64,000 nt of DNA from Halococcoides cellulosivorans. Lineage in GTDB: Archaea; Halobacteriota; Halobacteria; Halobacteriales; Haloarculaceae. The stretch covers positions 2,406,836 through 2,470,835 of the forward strand of contig NZ_CP028858.1 of the NCBI RefSeq assembly GCF_003058365.1, written 5' to 3'. Position 1 is the stretch's first letter. Each line of letters begins with the position of its first letter. Under the pieces are notes generated by a model. The model did not search any database and was not told the origin of the DNA. It was given only the letters and a program-made list of their open reading frames with translations. A program made the position numbers and the translations under genes. Shown in pieces: positions 16,978-24,653 of this stretch.

Positions 16978-18174
16978 TTACGAATCGCTCGGGTCCGCAG
17001 TGGTCAGTCGTCCGGTGCCGTTGCCGCTGGGTGGCGTCGTCGCGGCGCTGTCGTCCGTGTCGACGCCGTCACCGCGATCGGCCGCGTCGACGCCATCGTC
17101 GTCGCTCCGCTCGTCGATGGACTCGGCGTCGTCCGCCGTGTCCGCGTCTGGCGCATCGCCGGCCTCGGCGTCGGCCCCCGTCTCGATCGCGGGGTCCTCT
17201 GCGGCCGGATCCAGGTGAGCCTCCAGATCGCGGTTGTCGCGTCGGTCGCGTTCGCCCGCGTACAACACCGTGAGCGCGCCGGCGAACAGTCCGACCAGCC
17301 ACGAGCCGATCGACTTCCGGCGGCCGAGCGCGGCGAGTGTACCCAGCGTCCCGACGCCGAGTGCGAGTCCGCCCAGGGCATAGAGCGGGGCGAGCGGGTC
17401 GTACCGTTCGAGGAGGTACTTCTCTTTGAGTCGCCAGAGGAACGCCGAGAGCAGCATGGCGGACACCCGGGGGATGTACTCGCGGTAGTCGATGTGGCTC
17501 TTCCAGCCGTCCTGGTAGGCGAACGTCGACGATCGCGGGACGTCGGCGATCGTGACGCCCGCGACGTTGAGCCGAACGAGCAGGTCGTTGCAGTAGCCGT
17601 AGTACTCGTACATGCCCTCGATGTCGGTCGCGCGCAGGGCCGCGAGCGAGATGGCCGTGTAGCCGTTCTGGGAGTCCATCGACCCCCAGTAGCCGCTCGC
17701 GATCTTCGTGAGATAGGAGAGCACGACGTTGCCGATCAGGCGAAAGCGAGGCATCGCCGCGCGATCCTCCGGGCGGGCGAAGCGGTTGCCCTTGGTGTAG
17801 TCCGCGACGCCGTCGACGATCGGGTCGATATACCGGGTGAGTTCGGCCGGGTCCATCTGATCGTCGCCGCCGAGGACGACCGTCACGTCCATCTCGTCGT
17901 CGCGCGCCCGCTGGTAGCCCGTCTTGATCGCGCCGCCCACGCCGCGATTCTCGTCGTGGCGAATCCCCACGACCAACTCCTCGAAGTGGCCGTCGTGGGC
18001 CGCGTTTCGCTCGGCGGCGTGCGACTGGATCTCCGCCCAGGTGTCGTCGGTCGAGCCGTCGTCGATCACGTACGCCCGGTCGACGAACTCTGGGAGCCCG
18101 TCGATGACGTTGCCGACGAACCCCGACTCGTTGTACGCCGGGACGACCGCCGCGACGGTGTGGTCTCTATACAT
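16978..18174 (-). CDS. Glycosyltransferase family 2, DPM1-like, membrane-attached
   Basis: A 398-residue GT2. The GT-A core has VAAVVPAYNESGFVGNVI, IDDGS at about 37-41 and GGDDQMDP, the metal-binding acidic cluster. A hydrophobic pair follows around residues 270-320 (LYALGGLALGVGTLGTLAAL, SWLVGLFAGALTVLYAG), then an 80-residue Asp/Ala-rich disordered tail. Such enzymes transfer a sugar from a nucleotide to dolichyl phosphate. ATG at 18174 overlaps the preceding degenerate GT2 gene by 8 bases. The preceding gene aligns with its first 125 residues, so a duplication is likely. Confidence 0.87.
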   Translation of the reverse strand: MYRDHTVAAVVPAYNESGFVGNVIDGLPEFVDRAYVIDDGSTDDTWAEIQSHAAERNAAHDGHFEELVVGIRHDENRGVGGAIKTGYQRARDDEMDVTVVLGGDDQMDPAELTRYIDPIVDGVADYTKGNRFARPEDRAAMPRFRLIGNVVLSYLTKIASGYWGSMDSQNGYTAISLAALRATDIEGMYEYYGYCNDLLVRLNVAGVTIADVPRSSTFAYQDGWKSHIDYREYIPRVSAMLLSAFLWRLKEKYLLERYDPLAPLYALGGLALGVGTLGTLAALGRRKSIGSWLVGLFAGALTVLYAGERDRRDNRDLEAHLDPAAEDPAIETGADAEAGDAPDADTADDAESIDERSDDDGVDAADRGDGVDTDDSAATTPPSGNGTGRLTTADPSDS

Positions 18175-18766
18175 TGTCGATCTCCGCGGGCTCGGCCCGG
18201 CGCGACGACTCCGCCGTCGTCTCGTCGGACTGGGCCGCAGTGGAGTCTGCCTCGGGGCGGTGGGCCACCGATCCGGTCTCGGCGTGGGCCGGCGGCGTGT
18301 CGCCGGCGTCACGGGTCGTCGGAGCGTCGTCGCGCTCGACGGTCGTCGCCGGTGGGTCGTCGGCGCCCGGGTCCTCGGGGTCGATCGCGACCAGCGGCTG
18401 AAGCCCGTCGACGTCGTCGACGATCGACGCGATGTGCGGTGTGATCGCCGCCGGGTCGGCCCGGTCGCTGTCGAGGACGATCGTCATGTCGACGCCGTCG
18501 TCCAGGGCCCGAAGATACCCCGTCTCGATGCCCGTGCCAGTCTCGCGGGCGCGCGGCACGGCGACGACGCGATCGGTGCCCCGATCCGCCTGGCTCGCCT
18601 CCGCGACGAGCCGACAGATGGCCGTCCAGTCCGACTCCCGCGTCCCGTTGTCGACGACGTACGCACGATTCACCATCGCGGGCAGGCGCCGGATCGTCCT
18701 GGCGACGGCACTCGGATCGCTGGCGGGGATCACCGCAGCGATCGTCCGAGAGCTCTCCGTGCTCAC
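18167..18766 (-). CDS. Truncated, degenerate GT2-like protein with acidic tail
   Basis: A 199-residue protein from GTG at 18766, a start fixed by the GTGA overlap with the deacetylase gene. Residues 8-125 align by eye with the GT2 downstream: IAAVIPASDPSAVARTIRRLP matches VAAVVPAYNESGFVGNVIDGLP, and ETGTGIETGYLRALDDGVD matches RGVGGAIKTGYQRARDDEMD. The active-site DDGS is DNGT and GGDDQ is DSDRA, and the acceptor half of the domain is missing. A Thr/Ala/Asp-rich tail follows. It is probably not catalytic; it may be regulatory, a partner of the GT2 next door, or a decaying duplicate. It is in frame and keeps strong codon bias. Confidence 0.72.
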   Translation of the reverse strand: MSTESSRTIAAVIPASDPSAVARTIRRLPAMVNRAYVVDNGTRESDWTAICRLVAEASQADRGTDRVVAVPRARETGTGIETGYLRALDDGVDMTIVLDSDRADPAAITPHIASIVDDVDGLQPLVAIDPEDPGADDPPATTVERDDAPTTRDAGDTPPAHAETGSVAHRPEADSTAAQSDETTAESSRRAEPAEIDNV

Positions 18767-19500
18767 GTCTCGTAGGCCCCCTCGATGAACTCCAGCTCGG
18801 CCTTCCGTTTGCTGTGACGACACGAATCGTCGATGGCCCCCTCGATGCGGGCCTCGAAGTCGGCGTCGGCCTCGCCCCAGAGTCCGGGGTGGACGAGGAC
18901 CTGCGTGTCCGCCTCGACGGCGTCGACCGTCGGTGGCCCGTCTCGCCAGCGCTGTTTGGAGTCGGCGACGTAGTTCATCTCCGAGAAGAACTCCGGCGCG
19001 TAGGCGTTCCGGAACCCCTCGAACTCGCGGTCGAGCACCCACGACGGCGGGACGTGAAAGGAGACCGTCTCGGGGTGAGAGGCCGTGATCGAGTCGAGAA
19101 TCGCCTGTTCGGCCTCTACGCGCTCGACCAGGGTGTCGGTGTCGAGTCGTTCGTCCGGCCCCCAGTACTCGTGGGTGCTGAAGTGGAGGGCGATCTCGTG
19201 GCCGAGCGCCTCGATCGTCCGGATGCGGTCGCGGTGTTCGAGTTCCAGCGGGTTGTACAGTGCCGACGTGAGCAAGAAACAGTACGTGGACTGAATCCCG
19301 CGGTCGGCTTCGATACGCGCCATCGTCAGGGCCTTCTCGATCGAGAGGTCGACGTCGTGACGAAGCACGACGCCGTCGCCGTCGTCGGAGAGCCGACGAA
19401 CGGCGATCCCCTCCTCGTCGAGGTGATCCAGGAACCCCCGATACCAGTCGTACGTGAACGCGACGGTGTCGAGCGATCGGTCTGTCTGTCGATCCATCAC
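18763..19500 (-). CDS. Polysaccharide-deacetylase (NodB-like) family protein
   Basis: A 245-residue protein of the CE4/NodB superfamily. RHDVD (the D of the metal-binding H-x-x-H set) is near residue 48, followed by GHEIALHFSTHEYWG supplying His residues and a C-terminal LVHPGLWGEADADFE. No signal peptide or membrane segment is visible, so it would act on cytosolic, nucleotide- or lipid-linked sugars. It overlaps the degenerate GT2 gene by 4 bases. In this operon it may remove an acetyl group from an N-acetyl sugar before modification; the substrate is inferred. Confidence 0.82.
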   Translation of the reverse strand: MMDRQTDRSLDTVAFTYDWYRGFLDHLDEEGIAVRRLSDDGDGVVLRHDVDLSIEKALTMARIEADRGIQSTYCFLLTSALYNPLELEHRDRIRTIEALGHEIALHFSTHEYWGPDERLDTDTLVERVEAEQAILDSITASHPETVSFHVPPSWVLDREFEGFRNAYAPEFFSEMNYVADSKQRWRDGPPTVDAVEADTQVLVHPGLWGEADADFEARIEGAIDDSCRHSKRKAELEFIEGAYET

Positions 19501-19563
19501 ACGAGTCGAACACCCGAAATCTGCATTGTAATGGGGAGCCTACCGCCGTCGGACCGGGCGGGA

Positions 19564-20124
19564 TCACCGCCGATCGAGGCCGGCGAGTCGGGATCGAACG
19601 ACCGCCAGGCCAGGCGCGCCGTCGAGGACCCAGACGGCCAGCGTCGCCGCCCCCAGAACGGCGGGCACGCCGAGCGTTCCCACCGGCTCCGCGACGGCCG
19701 CCTCACCGAACCGCCGGAGGTAGACGATCCCGCGGGTCAGGCCGTACTCGGTCTCGTAGCCCGTCGGCGTGACCAGCGGCCAGCCCACACGCGTCGGGTC
19801 CGGGCCACGTCCGGTGCGAAAGGCGGCGACGTCGGCCAGCAGGTGCGACCAGAGGCCGACGACGGCCGCGACCGCGAGGCGACGCCGGAGGAGTGCGATC
19901 AGCGCGACTGTGGCGACGAGCGCGACGATCGCACCGTGGCCGACGGCGTAGCCGGTCGGAAACCAGCCCAGCCCCCAGGACAGTGGCTTGTCGATCAGAT
20001 CGGGAGCCTGGGTGGCGAGGATGGCGACGACGGCTTCACCGGCGGTCGGTGGCCGCCGACCGAGCGCACGGAGCGCCAGCGACCAGGCGAGATAGCCGAC
20101 GGCGGCGTGCTCCCAGGGCCACAT
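19564..20124 (-). CDS. Membrane-bound metal-dependent hydrolase family (YdjM/DUF457-like)
   Basis: A 186-residue membrane protein with four or five hydrophobic segments. Diagnostic motifs are WPWEHAAVGYLAWS near the start, ATQAPDLIDKP, GHGAIVAL and LWSHLLADV: a set of His and Asp residues within membrane helices, as in the YdjM/DUF457 family, annotated as metal-dependent hydrolases on structural grounds only. It lies 10 bases downstream of the DegT gene in the same orientation, so it is part of the same transcription unit. Its role in glycan assembly, if any, is unknown. Confidence 0.75.
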   Translation of the reverse strand: MWPWEHAAVGYLAWSLALRALGRRPPTAGEAVVAILATQAPDLIDKPLSWGLGWFPTGYAVGHGAIVALVATVALIALLRRRLAVAAVVGLWSHLLADVAAFRTGRGPDPTRVGWPLVTPTGYETEYGLTRGIVYLRRFGEAAVAEPVGTLGVPAVLGAATLAVWVLDGAPGLAVVRSRLAGLDRR

Positions 20125-20134
20125 CAGCGTCCAC

Positions 20135-21226
20135 TCACTGGAGTTGTGGCAGCGCCTCGCGAACGGTCGAGACGATCCGGTCGGCGTCGTCGGCGCTGAC
20201 CCCGGGGTGGACCGGCAGGCTGAGCACCTCCTCGGCCGCCCGCTCGGCCACCGGCACGTCCGCCGAATAGCCGTCGTAGGCCGCCAGATCGGGGATCGTC
20301 TGGGGGTAGTACACCGCCGAGCCGATGCCTGCCGCGTCGAGCTGGTCGGCCAGGCGGTCGCGGTCCTCGGTCCGGATCGTGTACTGGTGGTAGGCGTGGC
20401 GTCGGCCGTCGGGTTCGATCGGCGTCTGCACGCCCGCGTCGGCGAGCCCCGAACTGAGCCGGGCGGCCGTCTCGCGGCGCGCCGCGACCCAGTCGGGCAG
20501 GGCTTCGAGTTGGACCCGGCCGATCGCAGCGGCCATGCTCGTCAGGCGGAGGTTGTGGCCGACGCGCTCGTGACTGTACGGGGAGTCCTCGCTCGCGCGG
20601 CCGTGATTGATGAAACTCGCGGCCCGGTCGGCGACGCGCTCCCGGTCGGTCAACACGATGCCGCCCTCGCCGGTCGTCATGTTCTTCGTCGGGTAAAACG
20701 AGAAGGCCGCCGCGTCACCGAACGAGCCGACCGGTTGGCCGTCGACGCGTGCGCCGTGGGCCTGGGCAGCGTCCTCGACGAGTGCGACCCCCTCGCTCTC
20801 GGCGATATCGGACAGCGCCCGGACGTCGGCGGGGAGTCCGTACAGGTGCACCGCGAGGATGGCGTCGGCGTCGTGCTCGCGGACGGCCTGCCGGGTCGCC
20901 TCGGGATCGAGCGCGAACGTCTCGGGGTCGATGTCCGCGAAGATCGGTTCGGCACCGACCAGGCGGATCGCGTTCGCGCTCGCGACGAAACTGAACGGGG
21001 TGGTGACGACCCGGTCGCCTTCACCGATGTCGAGCGCTTCGAGCGCGGCGACCAGCGCGGCCGTCCCGTTGGCGGTCGCGACGCCGTGGTCGGCCCCGCT
21101 ATAGGCGGCGAACTCCTCTTCGAACCGCCGGACTTCGGGGCCGTCCGCGACCATCCCGCTCTCCATGATCTCGACGACGGCGTCGCGTTCGGCCGGCCCG
21201 AAGCGCGGATCGGCGATCGAGATCAC
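20135..21226 (-). CDS. DegT/DnrJ/EryC1/StrS sugar aminotransferase
   Basis: A 363-residue PLP-dependent aminotransferase. Motifs are [13 protein letters not shown] (cofactor phosphate), [10 protein letters not shown] (the Asp contacting the PLP nitrogen), and the Schiff-base lysine in [13 protein letters not shown]. Family members aminate keto-sugars bound to nucleotides. Its start overlaps the acyltransferase stop by 4 bases; an aminotransferase followed by or coupled to a hexapeptide acetyltransferase is the known arrangement for making N-acetylated amino sugars such as QuiNAc or Fuc3NAc. The exact sugar is not readable. Confidence 0.92.
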   Translation of the reverse strand: MISIADPRFGPAERDAVVEIMESGMVADGPEVRRFEEEFAAYSGADHGVATANGTAALVAALEALDIGEGDRVVTTPFSFVASANAIRLVGAEPIFADIDPETFALDPEATRQAVREHDADAILAVHLYGLPADVRALSDIAESEGVALVEDAAQAHGARVDGQPVGSFGDAAAFSFYPTKNMTTGEGGIVLTDRERVADRAASFINHGRASEDSPYSHERVGHNLRLTSMAAAIGRVQLEALPDWVAARRETAARLSSGLADAGVQTPIEPDGRRHAYHQYTIRTEDRDRLADQLDAAGIGSAVYYPQTIPDLAAYDGYSADVPVAERAAEEVLSLPVHPGVSADDADRIVSTVREALPQLQ

Positions 21227-21804
21227 AGCTGATTCCCCCCGTCGAGCGGGCCGAACAGTTGCTCGTGGTCGGCGGGGACGCCGACCGCGAGGTGGTTCGG
21301 CGGCACGTCCTGGGTGACGACCGCGCCCGCCGCGACAAAGGAGCCCTCACCGACGGTGACGCCCGGGAGGATCGTCGCGTTCGCGCCGATCGAGACGTCG
21401 TCCTGGAGGGTGGGGCCCTCCAGATCGTCGTCGGTCCGCACCGGATAGTGGTCGTTGGTCAACACCGCGTGCGGACCCAGAAAGACACGATCGCCGATCG
21501 TCGACGCTTCCGGCACGTAGACGCCGGTCTGAATGCTCACGTCCGACCCGACGTCCACCCGCCCGTCGAGCACCGACTGTGAGCCGAGCAAGACGTCGTC
21601 ACCGATCGTGGTGTGCTCGCGGACGAGTGCGTCGTGACCGGTCGTAAAGTCCGCGCCGATCTCCGTGTCACAGTACACCGTCGTTCCCTCGCGGATCGTC
21701 GCGCCCGGCCCGATCACCGCTGGGTCGACGTCGGTGTCGTACTCGTAGCCGATGGTCGCGCCGGGATCGACCTGGACCTGCCCGTCGAGTTCGGCACTGG
21801 TCAT
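21223..21804 (-). CDS. Hexapeptide-repeat acyltransferase
   Basis: A 193-residue left-handed beta-helix acyltransferase. Many imperfect hexapeptide repeats are readable: [64 protein letters not shown], with a terminal NHLAVGVPA. This is the WbbJ/PglD/LpxA-like class that acetylates amino sugars using acetyl-CoA. It is the first gene of the eight-gene operon and is coupled (4-base overlap) to the DegT aminotransferase, its likely partner in forming an acetamido sugar. Confidence 0.9.
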   Translation of the reverse strand: MTSAELDGQVQVDPGATIGYEYDTDVDPAVIGPGATIREGTTVYCDTEIGADFTTGHDALVREHTTIGDDVLLGSQSVLDGRVDVGSDVSIQTGVYVPEASTIGDRVFLGPHAVLTNDHYPVRTDDDLEGPTLQDDVSIGANATILPGVTVGEGSFVAAGAVVTQDVPPNHLAVGVPADHEQLFGPLDGGNQL

Positions 21805-22026
21805 TGCGTCCTCCGTCCGTCAATCGGGCGCGCGCTCGCACGCCCCGTGATTCGTTCGTTCATGGTCAACAGCACCGGCGACCGGCCAGAACGGCCGACA
21901 GCGCCAGTGTCGATCCAGGCTACGCCGAACGGAGGCATTGTTAGGCGGTGGTTTCGAGCGGGCCGAGACGGTCCCGGACCGATCCGGTCGACACCGCTCG
22001 CCACTCCGGGGCGATCGAGTCGCCAC

Positions 22027-23304
22027 TCACCACTCCGGGGCGATCGCCTGCGCCGCACTGGCGAGCGCGGCGGTCTCCCGTCTGGAGCCCTCGCGGTAGT
22101 CGAGTCGGCGGCGAGCGCGATCGCAGAGGTCGGGATGGGTGGGCGCGAGGTCGTCGCGCTCGTTGGGGTCGTGGGCCCACTCGAACAGCGATCGGCCCTC
22201 CTCGCGCTCGACGTAGGCGAACCGACGACCCCGGACGCACGCGTTCGTGCCACACTCGCTGGTCGCGGTCACGGCGGGTGCGGTGTGGGCACGCGGATCG
22301 GCGGAGTCGTCGGCGACCGACAGCGCCATCGCGGGGATCCGATCGAGCGAGATCGGCTCGGCCACGCGCTCGGCGGGGCCCGCGACCACCAGCGGCACGT
22401 GGACGTTCTCCGTGTAACACGCCCGGTGGTGGTGGCCGTAGTTGCCGTGCTCGCCGAACGATTCGCCGTGATCGGCGTGGAGGACGATCTGGGCGTCACC
22501 GTCGCGGAGGTGATCGACGAACGCGTCGACCGATCGGACGGTGTCGCGATAGCTGCGCTGGACGCTCGCCCGCGCCGCCGGTGTGAGCCCCTCGCTCGGC
22601 CCGCGCATGGCGGCCTCCGAGCGGATCGCACTCGTGAGGCTGCCGACCAACGTCTGCTCCTCGCGGTGGGCCTTCGAGGGCAAAAACGGGTAGTGCGTGT
22701 CCATCAGAAACACCCACAGGAAATAGGGCTCGGGCAGGTCCCGGCGCAGACGGTCGATCTCGTCGACGTAGTCGCCCCACGAGGAGAAAAACGATCCGCC
22801 GGTGAGGCCGTCGAGGGCGAGCTGGACGGGTTTGCTCGACGCGTCGATGCCGGGCGCGCGACGGGCGGCGCGATGCAGCCAGTCGTCCGACCGCTCGCCG
22901 ACGAGATCGACGAACGTCTCGAACCCGCGGTCGAACCCGCTCGCCGTCGAAGCCCACGGGTTCGGGCTCACGCCCGCCGTCGCGTACCCCCGCGCGGCGA
23001 ACCGCTCGGCGAGCGTCGGATACCGATCGAGGTGCGATTCGATCGCCGCCATCCGGCGCTCCCAGTGCTCCTCGCCCGGATACGCGTCGAGCGGGCCGGT
23101 CGGCCGGCGGTGGCCGGTGACGACCGCCGGCATCGACGAGAACGTCTGTGGCCCGGGCGCGATCGCGCGCTCGTAGACGGTCGATTCGGCGGCGAGCGCG
23201 TCCATCGCGGGCGTCAACCCGCGATCGTCGCCGAGAAACCCGCAGTGATCGGCCCGGAGGCTGTCGATCGAGACGCAGACGACGTTCGGGCGGGCGTCGC
23301 TCAC
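22027..23304 (-). CDS. Sulfatase / phospho-transferase of the alkaline phosphatase superfamily
   Basis: A 425-residue protein from GTG at 23304 (MSDARPNVVCVSID). The metal-binding Asp is in VSIDSLRADHCG and a distal site is in LHADHGESFGEHGNYGHHH. The nucleophile region is GPQTFSSMPAVVTG: Thr or Ser rather than the Cys/Ser-x-P-S-R of formylglycine sulfatases, closer to the phosphoglycerol/phosphoethanolamine transferase type. No signal peptide is seen. It may modify a glycan or lipid-linked intermediate. The last codons are duplicated just past the stop: a 14-base GCCCCGGAGTGG-type repeat. Confidence 0.8.
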   Translation of the reverse strand: MSDARPNVVCVSIDSLRADHCGFLGDDRGLTPAMDALAAESTVYERAIAPGPQTFSSMPAVVTGHRRPTGPLDAYPGEEHWERRMAAIESHLDRYPTLAERFAARGYATAGVSPNPWASTASGFDRGFETFVDLVGERSDDWLHRAARRAPGIDASSKPVQLALDGLTGGSFFSSWGDYVDEIDRLRRDLPEPYFLWVFLMDTHYPFLPSKAHREEQTLVGSLTSAIRSEAAMRGPSEGLTPAARASVQRSYRDTVRSVDAFVDHLRDGDAQIVLHADHGESFGEHGNYGHHHRACYTENVHVPLVVAGPAERVAEPISLDRIPAMALSVADDSADPRAHTAPAVTATSECGTNACVRGRRFAYVEREEGRSLFEWAHDPNERDDLAPTHPDLCDRARRRLDYREGSRRETAALASAAQAIAPEW

Positions 23305-23524
23305 GGGGACCGCCTCCCGAGCGCGACTGGGTGCGCCGAACCGCGTGAACAGAGTCTCATCCGTCTGGCCGACGGTCGCGCGTGGCTTGGTTACTGGCCG
23401 GCAACTCCGAGCGATGGGCGCTCGCCGTCGCGAGTGAATCGCCGCTGATCGGCGCTCAGAGCGCGACATCGGCGGTAGTCGTCGCGTAACGAAGCGTGTC
23501 GGCCGCCACAGACCGCCCACGTCG

Positions 23525-24439
23525 ATGCACGTCCTCAATCTGGTCACGAACGACGAGGCCCAGTTCTTCACGGGCCAGCGCGACGCGCTCGCCCGGCGTG
23601 GCGTCACGAGTGACACCGTCGCGGTCCCCGGCGAGCGAACGGGCAGCGACGGGCGATCGGTCCTCGATTACCTCCGCTTCTATCCGCGCGTCCTCCGGGC
23701 GAGCCGTAGGGAGTACGATCTCGTGCACGCGAACTACGGGCTGACCGGCCCAGCGGCGCTCGCTCAGCCGATCCGCCCGGTCGTGCTCAGCCTGTGGGGG
23801 TCGGACCTCCACGGGTGGGTGGGGCGGCTGAGTCGGGCGTGTGCCCGGCGGGCCGACGCGGTCGTCGTGATGAGCGACGCGATGGCCGCCGACGTCGGGA
23901 CCGACGCGTTCGTCGTCCCCCACGGCGTCGACCGGGCGACGTTCCGGCCCATGCCCCGTGAGCCAGCGCGACGCGCCGTGGGCTGGCCGGCCGACGCCGC
24001 GAACGTCCTCTTTCCCTATTCGCCGGAGCGGCCGGTCAAAGACTTCCCGCGCGCCCAGCGCATCGTCGAACGGGCCCGCCGCGAGGCCGACCGGCCGATC
24101 GACCTCCAGACGATCGACGGGGTCCCCCACGACCGCATGCCACTGTACTACAACGCCGCCGACGCCCTGTTGATCACCTCGACGCACGAGGGCTCGCCAA
24201 ACAGCGTCAAAGAGGCGCTGTCGTGTGCGCTCCCGGTCGTCGCGACCGACGTCGGTGACGTCCGCGAGCGGGTGGCGGGCGTGACGCCCTCGACGGTGGC
24301 GGATTCCGACGACGCGCTCGTCGCGGGCCTGCTCGAAGCGATCGACGCCGGGCGATCGAACGGTCGAGCGGCGATCGGGGACCTCGGACGCGACCGGATG
24401 GCCGCCGAGTTGGAAGCGATCTATCGTCGCGTCTGTTGA
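23525..24439 (+). CDS. Glycosyltransferase family 4 (GT-B fold)
   Basis: A 304-residue GT4, shorter than usual because the N-terminal half is compact. It starts MHVLNLVTNDEAQFFTGQRDALARRGV, has LVHANYGLTGPAAL and VVPHGVD in the linker, and STHEGSPNSVKEALSCALPVVATDVGD, the donor-binding E-x7-E motif with conserved Glu residues. It would transfer a sugar from a nucleotide donor to a growing glycan. It is divergent from the sulfatase-superfamily gene with 220 bases between the starts, where promoters for both should lie. Confidence 0.88.
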   Translation: MHVLNLVTNDEAQFFTGQRDALARRGVTSDTVAVPGERTGSDGRSVLDYLRFYPRVLRASRREYDLVHANYGLTGPAALAQPIRPVVLSLWGSDLHGWVGRLSRACARRADAVVVMSDAMAADVGTDAFVVPHGVDRATFRPMPREPARRAVGWPADAANVLFPYSPERPVKDFPRAQRIVERARREADRPIDLQTIDGVPHDRMPLYYNAADALLITSTHEGSPNSVKEALSCALPVVATDVGDVRERVAGVTPSTVADSDDALVAGLLEAIDAGRSNGRAAIGDLGRDRMAAELEAIYRRVC

Positions 24440-24653
24440 GCGACGGGCCGGTCCGTCCAGAGACGATCGGTCCAGGGACGCACGGCTGGGCCGGATCGCG
24501 GGACGCCGGCGGGATCGCTGATCGAGCGCGCGGCAGTACGCGAGCCATAACAATTCCGGGCGTCCCCGTAGCCCGGACCAGTGACACCGAACTGCCCCAC
24601 GCACACGTCTCGAACGCTGCATCGCCGCCGAACCGCACGCGATCGGTCGGCCC

